Notes under the pieces: generated by a model | The model's input: the letters and a program-made list of their open reading frames with translations, nothing else | The model's database searches: none | What the model was told of the DNA's origin: nothing | Position numbers and translations under genes: made by a program | From: CAYFJO01 sp964343305 | GTDB taxonomy: Bacteria > Planctomycetota > Planctomycetia > Pirellulales > Pirellulaceae | Direction: 5' to 3' | Assembly (NCBI GenBank): GCA_964343305.1 | Contig: CAYFJO010000062.1 | Coordinates: 1-35,698, forward strand | Length of the DNA: 35,698 nucleotides | Part shown: one piece after another, positions 15,836-23,664 of the stretch | Layout: every line of letters starts with the position of its first letter | Numbering within the stretch: position 1 is the first letter of the stretch

Positions 15836-17506
15836 ATGAATCAGCAAACTCAAGTCGATGAGTTCGTCGCGGCGATTTGTCAACGCTTAAACCGTATTCA
15901 CCTTTGGAACACGCTGTTGTGGTCCGCCGTCATCGCGACGGCATTGATGGTGGCAATCGGGCTGGCCTATGTCATTCCCGGCTATGCCGTCCCACTCAGT
16001 TTGTTTGCAATCATCGCGGGTTCTGTTCTGTTGCTGGCGGTGATCGCCTGGTTGGTCTCACGTCCCACGGCGGAACTTGCCGCCAAGTTTGCGGATGAAC
16101 ATTTCGGGTTGGAAGATGCCGTGATCTCTTGTCGCCACTTCCAGGCGTCCGGCAAGCATGGCCGCTTTTACGATCTGCAGGCAGCTCAGACAAAACAACG
16201 CGTCGCCGTGCTGCAACCGCAAACCATTGAATATCAGCTTCCGCGCCGAGCGGCTGTCATGCTGATGATTTTCGGCATCGCCGCCATCGTGCTTGGTCTG
16301 CAGGCTCCGAGCCAAGCCGTTCAGGACCGCATCGCTCTGGAAAAACAGACCATCGACCAAACCAAGCAAATCAATGAAGAACTCACCGAATTGATCGATC
16401 AGCTCGAAGAAGAAACCAAAGGCACTGAGGAAGAAGATCTGATCGAGCCGAACAAACTCCGCCAATGGGTGCAAGAGTTGAAGGAAACGCCTGACCGCAA
16501 GGAAGCCCTGCGACAATACGCCCGGCTGGAGCGAAAGATCAACGAAGCCTCCGCCCGGTTACAACAGAAACGTGACGAACAACTGCTCGATCGCGCTGCC
16601 AAGGAATTGGAGAAAGATCGCCAGACGCGTGAGTTGGCAGAAACACTCAAGCAGAAAAAGTACGAAGATGCCATTGAGGAGTTAAAGGAACTCGAACCCA
16701 AGCCTAAAGAAGGTCTGACCGAACAACGCAAAGAGTTGGCTCGCATGAAAGCGGCCGCTCATCGCATGTCGTCGGCCGCCCAAGCGCTTCATCGCAACCA
16801 GCCTAACGAACAAAACAAACGTCAACTGGCCAAGTTGTCTCGCCAGAACGATTCGCAAGGAAGCAGTTCCAAGAGCAATTCAAACAACTCCGGCCTGAGC
16901 GGCAAAGGCAGCCAGAGCAGTGCCAGCGAGCTGGCGGACGAGATTCAAGACCTCGAAGACGCGGTCGAGGATTGGGAAGACGCGTTGGACGAATTGGCAA
17001 ACGCCGAAGATCTGGAAGAAGTCGATACAGAGAAGCTGGAAAAGTGCGAAGTCTGTCGCGGCAAGGTCGGAGATGAGTTGGATGACTTGGGCAAAAAACT
17101 TTACAAGCTCGCACTCAAACGAAAGGCCCAAAGCAAGCTGAAGAAACTCTGCCGCGCGTGCAGCCAATGTCAATCTGGCTTGTGCAACAACCCAAGGAAC
17201 AGCCCTAACGCTGGTGGACAAAAAGCTGGCTGGGGATCGAACGACGCCAATCGCGAGGAAACCGATGAGTTGATCGACAACGGCCAGTTCACCCAGATCA
17301 AGGGCATCAAAGGCCAAGGCCCTTCGCTGACAACCGTCGAATCGGCGGAAGACGGCGCCGGCGCCGGGTCGCGTCGTCACGAGTCACGCCGCCGTACTTT
17401 CCAACGGCAAGTCGAATCTTTCGTCCAACGCGAAGACGTCCCGGAAGACGTCAAAGCTGGCGTGAAAGAGTACTTCAAAAACATCCACCAAAGCGATGAA
17501 GAGTGA
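15836..17506 (+). CDS. Coiled-coil membrane protein (DUF4175-like architecture) with cysteine knuckles
   Basis: This is a 556-residue protein with two close membrane spans (about 26-47 and 52-74), a short periplasmic or cytosolic segment and a third span at about 139-156. A long charged coiled-coil region (about 160-335) follows. A Ser/Asn/Gly-rich linker and an acidic helix lead to a cysteine cluster (C-x2-C near 404-407 and C-x2-C-x2-C-x4-C near 439-450) that could bind zinc. The end resembles the C-terminus of DUF4175-type proteins (V-E-S-F-V-Q-R-E-D-V-P-E-D-V-K). In many bacteria such proteins accompany MoxR/VWA genes, but none are present here. The start at 15836 has GGTGA just upstream. 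It lies 89 bases after the lipoprotein gene, so co-transcription is possible. Confidence 0.78.
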   Translation: MNQQTQVDEFVAAICQRLNRIHLWNTLLWSAVIATALMVAIGLAYVIPGYAVPLSLFAIIAGSVLLLAVIAWLVSRPTAELAAKFADEHFGLEDAVISCRHFQASGKHGRFYDLQAAQTKQRVAVLQPQTIEYQLPRRAAVMLMIFGIAAIVLGLQAPSQAVQDRIALEKQTIDQTKQINEELTELIDQLEEETKGTEEEDLIEPNKLRQWVQELKETPDRKEALRQYARLERKINEASARLQQKRDEQLLDRAAKELEKDRQTRELAETLKQKKYEDAIEELKELEPKPKEGLTEQRKELARMKAAAHRMSSAAQALHRNQPNEQNKRQLAKLSRQNDSQGSSSKSNSNNSGLSGKGSQSSASELADEIQDLEDAVEDWEDALDELANAEDLEEVDTEKLEKCEVCRGKVGDELDDLGKKLYKLALKRKAQSKLKKLCRACSQCQSGLCNNPRNSPNAGGQKAGWGSNDANREETDELIDNGQFTQIKGIKGQGPSLTTVESAEDGAGAGSRRHESRRRTFQRQVESFVQREDVPEDVKAGVKEYFKNIHQSDEE

Positions 17507-17578
17507 AGTTGATTTCCGACTTCAGGTGTTACCGCCAATCTGCTACCATCCGTCACTCGAATTGATGGAGAAGTTTGA

Positions 17579-18343
17579 GTGGCATCTGTTACCAAAAACT
17601 CGACTGTACTAGGCGAACTTCGCCAGGCATTTCCGTGGCCGGACGAATGCCCGGACGTTCGCCAGATCGATTGGTGCCTGGATGGCGGTGGCAAGCGATT
17701 AATCACGGATCTCATCCAGCGCGGCAATCATCTCGTGCTCGAAATCGGCACATTTCTCGGTGGCTCTGCCAAGATCTGGCTCGACGCCTCGCCAGATGTC
17801 ACGGTGATCTGCGTCGATCCATGGGGCAACGGATTCGATTTGCGTCCGCTCGCCCAACGTCACGGCCAGCCGGAGCGAGTGATCCAACAATTGGAAAGCG
17901 AGGACGGCGTTTACAAAACCTTCCTTGCAAATTTATGGTCTCAGTGCGATCGTGTGATTCCAGTTCGAGGCGCTTCTCCGTGCGCTCTCGAAACGATTGC
18001 TGAATTCGGAGTTCAACCGGACTTGATTTACATTGACGCAGACAAGTCCGGCGCGGAACTCGATGTTTGCCACAACCTGTTTCCCGCGGCGAAGATCACC
18101 GGAGATGATTGGTGGTACGGCCAGGATCGTTGGTGGCGAGCGGACGACGGATACCCAATACGGCAACCTGTTTTCGAGTTCTGCCAAAAGCACGGCTGGC
18201 ATCTACGCACGGATAATCATACGTGGGTCATCGACGCAGAACCGCCGTCGCTCGGTTACTGGCTGCGGCGGCCGGCATACCACTTCAAGTCGCTTCGCCG
18301 ACGGATGCGAGGAATGTTTCGCGGCGTGTTGGGAAAGAGTTAG
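17579..18343 (+). CDS. Class I SAM-dependent methyltransferase (Methyltransf_24-like)
   Basis: This 254-residue enzyme is predicted to transfer a methyl group from SAM to an unidentified substrate. Its Rossmann motif I is V-L-E-I-G-T-F-L-G-G-S-A near residues 53-64. The acidic end of strand 2 is V-I-C-V-D-P-W-G near 76-83, and the strand-4 motif is P-D-L-I-Y-I-D-A-D-K near 146-155, followed by a Trp-rich loop (G-D-D-W-W-Y-G). These match O-methyltransferases of the CmcI/Methyltransf_24 type, many of which act on sugars or natural products. The start codon is GTG at 17579 with a GGAG ribosome binding site eight bases upstream; no in-frame ATG is better placed. It points toward the flavoprotein/radical SAM cassette but is separated from it by a gene on the other strand. 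Confidence 0.87.
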   Translation: MASVTKNSTVLGELRQAFPWPDECPDVRQIDWCLDGGGKRLITDLIQRGNHLVLEIGTFLGGSAKIWLDASPDVTVICVDPWGNGFDLRPLAQRHGQPERVIQQLESEDGVYKTFLANLWSQCDRVIPVRGASPCALETIAEFGVQPDLIYIDADKSGAELDVCHNLFPAAKITGDDWWYGQDRWWRADDGYPIRQPVFEFCQKHGWHLRTDNHTWVIDAEPPSLGYWLRRPAYHFKSLRRRMRGMFRGVLGKS

Positions 18344-18366
18344 TGCGAATTCCGTCCGCCGTCGCG

Positions 18367-18406
18367 GTACCCAGTACCCAGTACCCAGTACCCAGTACCC
18401 AGTACT
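18367..18406. repeat. Tandem heptamer repeat (GTACCCA, 5 copies)
   Basis: Five perfect back-to-back copies of GTACCCA (18367-18401) are followed by a partial copy (GTACT). It lies between the convergent methyltransferase gene (ending at 18343) and the small membrane protein gene (ending at 18451). There are no spacers, so it is not a CRISPR array. Each unit contains the self-complementary tetramer GTAC. Copy number is likely to vary between strains. Confidence 0.95.
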
Positions 18407-18450
18407 CAAGTCCGACAGCCCATCGATTCGATTGCATGGTTGCCATCCGT

Positions 18451-18738
18451 TCATTCGTCGTCGGAGAAGTCGTGCGGCAGATTGTCTTCTTCGTCACGGG
18501 CCGCTTCGAGAACGCTGCCCAGCCACCAGCCCCATGTCAAATAATGGAATGCGGCCATGGCGAAAATCAACCCGGCGATAATCATCACGGGGCCAAAAAA
18601 GCCGAGCGTCAAGAACGTCAAACCTACGTACGCGGCGACGCCAACAAGAACGGCCAACATCACGCCGATCCACGAAGTCGTTTTCGGTGAATCCTCGACA
18701 ACGGGACGTTGGGGCTTGGGTGGGATGGAGCTTGGCAT
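18451..18738 (-). CDS. Small two-span membrane protein
   Basis: This is a 95-residue protein with a Pro-rich cytoplasmic N-terminus, two hydrophobic helices (about 23-45 and 48-70) joined by a G-F-F-G-P turn, and an acidic tail ending D-D-E. The hydrophobic pattern, charge distribution and compact layout support a real gene. I do not recognise a family. It is divergent from the FAD oxidoreductase gene, with only 100 bases between the starts, so the two may share regulatory DNA. Confidence 0.7.
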   Translation of the reverse strand: MPSSIPPKPQRPVVEDSPKTTSWIGVMLAVLVGVAAYVGLTFLTLGFFGPVMIIAGLIFAMAAFHYLTWGWWLGSVLEAARDEEDNLPHDFSDDE

Positions 18739-18838
18739 CGCAATTGCATTCTAAACGGATGGTGTTTGAGAAGCCAGAGTCCTGTTGTCGGCGGCACTGG
18801 TGCTTGTGTGATCACGTCGTCAGGGCGAGAATCGAGCC

Positions 18839-20083
18839 ATGTTTGTCGACACACCTGCTCGAATCGCAATCCTTGGCGCTGGGCCGATTGGCTTGGAAGC
18901 GGCACTGTACGCAAGGTCGCTGGGCTATGAAGTGGTCGTGTTCGAACGAGGCAACGTCGCGGACCACGTGATGCAATGGGGACACGTTCGGATGTTTAGT
19001 CCGTTTCGGATGAACCGTTCATCGCTGGGACTCGCGGCACTCGCGGCACAAGATCCGGACTACTCGGCACCCGACGAAGAAGCTTTGCTGACGGGACGCG
19101 AGTGGGTGCAGCGATATCTGTTGCCGCTTTCTCAGACTGACTTGCTGCATGGATGCGTCTGCGAGAACACACGAGTCGTTCAAGTTGGCCGAAACGAAGT
19201 TGTCAAAACCGATTCGCCCGGAGATGCTCGGCGAGCGGAATCGCCGTTTCGGATTTTGCTGCGAGACTCTGCCGGTGCGGAGTGTATTGAAACGGCGGAT
19301 GTCGTAATCGACACGACCGGCGTGTTTGGTCATCCTCGCTGGATTGGCCGCGGCGGCATTCCCGCCGTTGGTGAGATAGAATCACGGTCGCGGATCGAAT
19401 TCGGACTGCCCGATTTCGCCGGCCCGGATCGACACAAATACGAAGGCCAACACACGCTCCTGATCGGCAGCGGTTGTTCGGCTGCGACAAACATGGTCGC
19501 ATTGTCTCAACTCGCCAAGGAGAAGCCCGGCACCTACGTCACTTGGATCACTCGTCCTAGCGCAATGGCCCGGATCGACAACGGCCGTCTTCCGGAGCGC
19601 GACCGCCTGGCATGTAAAGCGAATGAATTACGAGAAGCACGCAATGTCAATCACCTGCCGGGTGTCGCCGTTGAACAGATTCATTTCGATGAACCGCAAA
19701 ACAAGTTCAAAGTCTTGTTGAGTGACACCGCCGACGGACCGCTGGAATTTGACCGTGTGATTGCCAACGTCGGCCTTCGACCAGACGCCACCATCTATCA
19801 AGAATTGCAGATCCACCAGTGCTATGCCAGCGAAGGACCTATGAAACTGGCCGCCGTGCTGCTTGGCCAGAACTCTGCCGATTGCTTGGACCAGACATCA
19901 CACGGCTCGCAAACGCTCGTCAACCCAGAACCGAACTTTTATATCCTTGGTGCGAAAAGTTACGGAAGGAACTCCCTGTTTCTGGTATCCATAGGGTTGG
20001 AACAGATAAGAGACGTATTTTCGATCATCGGCGGACGTGAAAACCTGGATCTCTACGCGAGCATGAATCACTTCATCCAATGA
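18839..20083 (+). CDS. FAD/NAD(P)-dependent oxidoreductase, first gene of the radical SAM cassette
   Basis: This 414-residue two-dinucleotide-binding flavoprotein has an N-terminal FAD Rossmann motif, G-A-G-P-I-G at 13-18, followed by an acidic residue at the end of strand 2 (V-V-V-F-E-R-G). A second nucleotide-binding motif, G-S-G-C-S-A, lies near 209-214. A final flavin-contacting segment may be N-V-G-L-R-P-D, with a late I-L-G-A-K-S-Y-G stretch. The order resembles flavin monooxygenases and thioredoxin-reductase-like enzymes, but no redox-active C-x-x-C is seen. Its TGA stop overlaps the ATG of the radical SAM gene by four bases (ATGA), implying translational coupling and a shared pathway. 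The substrate is unknown. Confidence 0.87.
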   Translation: MFVDTPARIAILGAGPIGLEAALYARSLGYEVVVFERGNVADHVMQWGHVRMFSPFRMNRSSLGLAALAAQDPDYSAPDEEALLTGREWVQRYLLPLSQTDLLHGCVCENTRVVQVGRNEVVKTDSPGDARRAESPFRILLRDSAGAECIETADVVIDTTGVFGHPRWIGRGGIPAVGEIESRSRIEFGLPDFAGPDRHKYEGQHTLLIGSGCSAATNMVALSQLAKEKPGTYVTWITRPSAMARIDNGRLPERDRLACKANELREARNVNHLPGVAVEQIHFDEPQNKFKVLLSDTADGPLEFDRVIANVGLRPDATIYQELQIHQCYASEGPMKLAAVLLGQNSADCLDQTSHGSQTLVNPEPNFYILGAKSYGRNSLFLVSIGLEQIRDVFSIIGGRENLDLYASMNHFIQ

Positions 20084-20976
20084 CTGCCAACGCAAGCGCC
20101 GTCGAACTGTCGCACTTGGACGATCTGTGGTTCCAAGTTGCGGGGACCCTGTGCAACTTGACTTGCCACCACTGTTTAATCAGTTGCAGTCCGAAGAATG
20201 ACAGCTTCGGTTTCCTCTCGCTGGATGAAGTCAAACGCCGGCTGCGAGAGTCCGTGCCGCTGGGCGTCAAGGAGTATTACTTCACTGGCGGCGAACCGTT
20301 TCTGAATCGAGACATGGTTCCGATCCTGACCGAAACTTTGAAATTTGGTCCCGCGACCGTGTTGACCAACGGCACGGTCTTGAAAGACCAGTGGTTGGAG
20401 GAACTCAGTCTCGCGGAACAGGCAAGCCTTTACTCGCTCGAATTCCGCGTTTCGATCGACGGGTTTTCCGCCGAAACCAACGACCCAATTCGCGGCGAAG
20501 GCACCTTCGATCGTGCGATGAGCGGCGTGATCCAGTTGGTCGACCACGGCTTTCTGCCCATCATCACGGCCGTGCGAACCTGGCCTGAGGCCGACGACTT
20601 GACCGTCATTGCGCGGTTTACGGAAGTGCTCAAGCAAGCTGGATATTCTCGGCCGCGACTGAAGATCCTGCCTGCCTTGCAGCTCGGTTCGGAGGAAACT
20701 CGTACACACGGATACACCGACAGCGATCGGGTGACGCACAAGATGATGATCGACTTCGACGCCTCGCGATTGGTCTGCGAACACAGCCGCATTGTCACTG
20801 ACCGAGGCGTGCAGGTTTGCCCGATCTTGATCGAGTCCTCCGACTCGGTCCTGGGCCAAACGCTTGCCGAGTCGCGCGTCCCGTTCGAACTTCGTCATGG
20901 CGCATGCTTGACTTGTTATCAATACGGCGCGATCTGTTCCAACGCGTCCAGTTTCATTGAAACGTCTGACGAATGA
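20080..20976 (+). CDS. Radical SAM protein with auxiliary-cluster-like cysteines
   Basis: This 298-residue enzyme is predicted to cleave SAM to a 5'-deoxyadenosyl radical. The cluster motif C25-x3-C29-x2-C32 is preceded by hydrophobic strand residues and followed by G70-G-E-P73 for SAM binding. Later landmarks are V-L-T-N-G-T near 110 and R-V-S-I-D-G near 148. The C-terminal region has five more cysteines: C233, C247, and then C276-x2-C279-x6-C286. This spacing recalls SPASM/Twitch auxiliary [4Fe-4S] domains, which occur in enzymes that modify peptides or small molecules. The gene overlaps both neighbours by four bases. No precursor peptide gene was recognised nearby. The reaction is unknown. 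Confidence 0.9.
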   Translation: MTANASAVELSHLDDLWFQVAGTLCNLTCHHCLISCSPKNDSFGFLSLDEVKRRLRESVPLGVKEYYFTGGEPFLNRDMVPILTETLKFGPATVLTNGTVLKDQWLEELSLAEQASLYSLEFRVSIDGFSAETNDPIRGEGTFDRAMSGVIQLVDHGFLPIITAVRTWPEADDLTVIARFTEVLKQAGYSRPRLKILPALQLGSEETRTHGYTDSDRVTHKMMIDFDASRLVCEHSRIVTDRGVQVCPILIESSDSVLGQTLAESRVPFELRHGACLTCYQYGAICSNASSFIETSDE

Positions 20977-21773
20977 TTGCGTCTGTGTCGAAAACTCGTA
21001 TCGCCTGCTTCGGCGGGATTTACAACAACTACCTGGCGTTGGAGGTCGCCATTCGCGACGCTCTGACTCGCGGCGTCGATGCGATGTATTGCTTGGGAGA
21101 CATGGGAGCGTTTGGACCGCATCCGAATCGAGTGTTTCCGTTGTTGTACGAAAACCAAGTCCACTGCTTACAAGGCAACTACGACGATTCGATCGGCAAC
21201 GAATTGGACAACTGCCAATGTGGCTACACCGATCCCCGAGACAATCACTTCGCCCAGATCAGCTACGACTATACGCTGGCAAACACATCGTCGGACAACC
21301 GGCAATTCCTGCGGTCGTTGCCGAAAGAAGCTCGCCTGCAACTAGGTCCATTAAGTGCGCTGATGTGTCACGGCAGCCCGCGCAAGGTGAACGAGTTCCT
21401 CTGGGAATCGACGACGCCGACCCACTTGCTTGATAGCATCGCCACGCAAGCCGATGCTGACGTTATCTTGGCGACCCACACGGGCGTCAAATGGCGGCGA
21501 GAACTGTCCGACGGCCGCCAATTTGTCAACGTAGGCGTCGTCGGCCGCCCGGAGAATGACGGCCAAACTTGTGTCTGGTACACGGTTTTAGAATGGGGGG
21601 CGGGCAAACTGCACGTCGAGTTCATTCCGGTCAATTACGATTATCCGCGGCTGGCAAAGGAAATGAGCGACGAACGCTTGCCCGATGAATTCATTGAGAC
21701 CGTGATGACCGGGTGGTGGACAACCTGCCTTGAAGTTTTGCCCTCGAAAGAACGTCGGAAGGGGAAATACTGA
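20973..21773 (+). CDS. Divergent metallophosphoesterase-family protein
   Basis: This 266-residue protein has the calcineurin-like fold of YfcE-type phosphoesterases. Several motifs are intact: L-G-D at 41-43 followed by G-P at 48-49, G-N-Y-D-D at 68-72, and H-G-S-P at 133-136. The first metal motif, normally D-x-H-G-N, reads G15-I-Y17-N-N19, so both the Asp and His are missing. The last motif, normally G-H-T-H, reads T-H-T-G at 168-171. Enzyme activity may therefore be lost or changed, or the protein may bind a nucleotide. The start codon overlaps the radical SAM stop (ATGA). The conserved remainder argues for a functional protein and against decay. Confidence 0.85.
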   Translation: MIASVSKTRIACFGGIYNNYLALEVAIRDALTRGVDAMYCLGDMGAFGPHPNRVFPLLYENQVHCLQGNYDDSIGNELDNCQCGYTDPRDNHFAQISYDYTLANTSSDNRQFLRSLPKEARLQLGPLSALMCHGSPRKVNEFLWESTTPTHLLDSIATQADADVILATHTGVKWRRELSDGRQFVNVGVVGRPENDGQTCVWYTVLEWGAGKLHVEFIPVNYDYPRLAKEMSDERLPDEFIETVMTGWWTTCLEVLPSKERRKGKY

Positions 21774-21870
21774 CAATTTCCAAAATTCGTCATGCAAGAT
21801 ATCTCGCGATCCGGTACCATCGAGTTCTGAAGCAATACGAAGAGCACCAAATACAAATAGGAATCTGAAA

Positions 21871-22911
21871 ATGTCTCGCATCTTTCTCGCGTCACTTCTC
21901 TTCATGGGTCTGTCAAGTTTCGTCGCGGTTGCCGACGATGCAAGTGCCGACCCGTTGGACATTGCTCTGCTGATCAAGGATTTGGACTCGCCCAAATTCG
22001 ATGTTCGGCGTCGAGCGAGTCAGCAATTGCACGAAATGGGCAAGTCCGTATTCAAAGCGCTGGAAGAGGCCTCGAAGAGCGAGAGCCGCGAAGCTGCCAC
22101 GCGCAGCATTGACATCTTGAAGGACCATTTTCAAAACGGCGATGACGAAACCAAGGCGGCCGCCAAAACCGTTCTGGAACGAATCGCCGCCTCTGACACG
22201 GGTCGAGCGACACGACTGGCCAAGCAGGCGCTCAAACCCAAAAAAGATCCTCAGCCGGCAGACCCGTTTGGGCCTGGAGGAGCCAATCCATTCGGCGGCC
22301 GCGTCCAGATCCAGGTGCGTGCGGTGGCCGGCAACAATCGCAACATGAAAGTAAAAATCGTCAATGGTGTGAAAGAGATCGAGGTGGAAGAGAACGGCCG
22401 CAAAATCAAAATCAACGAAGACCCCAACAACGGAATCAAAATCGAAGTCACCGAGAAAATCAACGGCAAGGAAGTGACTAAAAAGTATGAAGCAAAGAAC
22501 GCGGACGATTTGAAAAAGAATCACCCGGAAGGTCATAAGATTTACGAAAAGTATGGCAAAGGTGGCGGTGTCATCCAATTTCGAGTCGGTGCCAAACCAT
22601 TCAAAATCCAACCCGGTCAAATCCCCGCAATCCCACAGCCAGCTCCGAACCAAAACGGTGCGATCGAGAAATCGAAGCAGCGGATTCAGGAGATGATTGA
22701 TCGCTACAAAAAGAAATTGGAACAGACACCGGCCGACGCGGAGCAATTGAAGCAAGTGATTGAACGATTGGAAAAACACCTAAAACAAATCGACGATGTT
22801 CAAAAGCGCTTGCAAGACATTCAAAAGAATCAAAATGACGCCAGGCAAGAGCTTGAAAAGCAACGTAAACAAATTCAGGACGCGTTAAAGAAACCAGTCG
22901 AAGAAGGTTAG
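21871..22911 (+). CDS. Secreted HEAT-like and coiled-coil protein
   Basis: This 346-residue protein starts with a signal peptide ending near A-V-A-D-D. The first mature domain (about 25-120) has HEAT-like helices: D-S-P-K-F-D-V-R-R-R-A-S-Q-Q-L, also seen in other planctomycete secreted proteins. A Pro/Gly-rich linker leads to a beta-rich, lysine-rich segment with alternating V-K-I-V-N-G-V-K-E-I-E-V and N-G-R-K-I-K-I. The last 80 residues form a strongly charged coiled coil. The ATG at 21871 has an AGGA ribosome binding site; the open frame upstream lacks a signal and is not used. It is 97 bases downstream of the radical SAM cassette and its content gives no link to it. The function is unknown. 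Confidence 0.8.
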   Translation: MSRIFLASLLFMGLSSFVAVADDASADPLDIALLIKDLDSPKFDVRRRASQQLHEMGKSVFKALEEASKSESREAATRSIDILKDHFQNGDDETKAAAKTVLERIAASDTGRATRLAKQALKPKKDPQPADPFGPGGANPFGGRVQIQVRAVAGNNRNMKVKIVNGVKEIEVEENGRKIKINEDPNNGIKIEVTEKINGKEVTKKYEAKNADDLKKNHPEGHKIYEKYGKGGGVIQFRVGAKPFKIQPGQIPAIPQPAPNQNGAIEKSKQRIQEMIDRYKKKLEQTPADAEQLKQVIERLEKHLKQIDDVQKRLQDIQKNQNDARQELEKQRKQIQDALKKPVEEG

Positions 22912-22936
22912 TTGCAAACGACCCGCTTCAAACCCG

Positions 22937-23647
22937 TCACGATTGCCTGACACCCTCAAAAAGTGCCGAGCCGACTCGCACGATGGTCGCCCCTTCTTCG
23001 ATCGCCACTTCGTAATCGCCACTCATACCCATGGACAACTCGTCGAGTTTGCATCCCGGGGGCCCCACGTCACGAAGATGGTCGCGCAATTCTCGCAAGC
23101 GGCTGAAATCTTCGCGAGCCCGATCCGCGCCGCCAACGCGGGCTGCCATCGCCATCAATCCCTGAATCTCGATATTTGGCAACTCGAAAAGTGCCGGCAA
23201 AAACGATTCCAGTTCTTCCGGCGGAAAACCGTGTTTCGACGAATCGCCTGAGACGTTGACTTCCAGCAACACCGGCAAGTTGGTTGACTGCTCGCCGCAA
23301 ACCTGGTCGACAGTTGCCAGCAGCCGCTCGTTGTCGCCCGAATGTAGGAGCGAAATGGCAGGCACCGTTCGCCGGACTTTATTCCGCTGAAGATGCCCGA
23401 TCATGTGCCAACGGATGGGCAGATCGGTGAGCGCTTCGTGCTTATGCCACAACTCTTGAGGGCGGCTTTCGCCAATGTCGCTGCAACCGGCGCCCACGAT
23501 CGCTTGCACTTCCTCCGGGCCAACGTATTTTGTCACTGCGACCAGCGTTACATCGTCCGAAGTCCGCCCACTGCGCCGCGCAGCGACAGCAATCCGTCCT
23601 TGCACATCCGCGACGTTTTCAGCAATTCGTTCTGCAGTTGTGTGCAT
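22937..23647 (-). CDS. yggS: YggS-family PLP-binding protein
   Basis: This 236-residue protein is a member of the YggS/PROSC (PLPBP) family, single-domain alanine-racemase-fold proteins that bind pyridoxal 5'-phosphate and help keep PLP levels balanced. The PLP lysine is K40 in L-V-A-V-T-K. The other family marks are G-E-S-R-P-Q-E near 58-65, W-H-M-I-G-H-L-Q-R-N-K near 80-90, E-V-N-V-S-G-D-S-S-K-H-G near 148-159, and L-S-M-G-M-S-G-D-Y near 203-211. The length is typical. It starts 17 bases after the stop of the unknown 578-residue protein, so the two are likely one operon. It is convergent with the secreted HEAT/coiled-coil gene. Confidence 0.97.
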   Translation of the reverse strand: MHTTAERIAENVADVQGRIAVAARRSGRTSDDVTLVAVTKYVGPEEVQAIVGAGCSDIGESRPQELWHKHEALTDLPIRWHMIGHLQRNKVRRTVPAISLLHSGDNERLLATVDQVCGEQSTNLPVLLEVNVSGDSSKHGFPPEELESFLPALFELPNIEIQGLMAMAARVGGADRAREDFSRLRELRDHLRDVGPPGCKLDELSMGMSGDYEVAIEEGATIVRVGSALFEGVRQS

Positions 23648-23664
23648 GGTTGGCCACGTGACTC

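Noticed and set aside
18367..18406. CRISPR-like array
   Set aside because: Units are seven bases with no spacers and no cas genes nearby.
18203..18497. Short proteins with repeated Y-W-V-L-G-T-G
   Set aside because: They are translations of the GTACCCA tandem repeat and not genes.
18770..18838. GTGATCAC palindrome upstream of the flavoprotein gene as a regulator site
   Set aside because: An 8-base palindrome is expected by chance at this scale and no half-site extension is seen.
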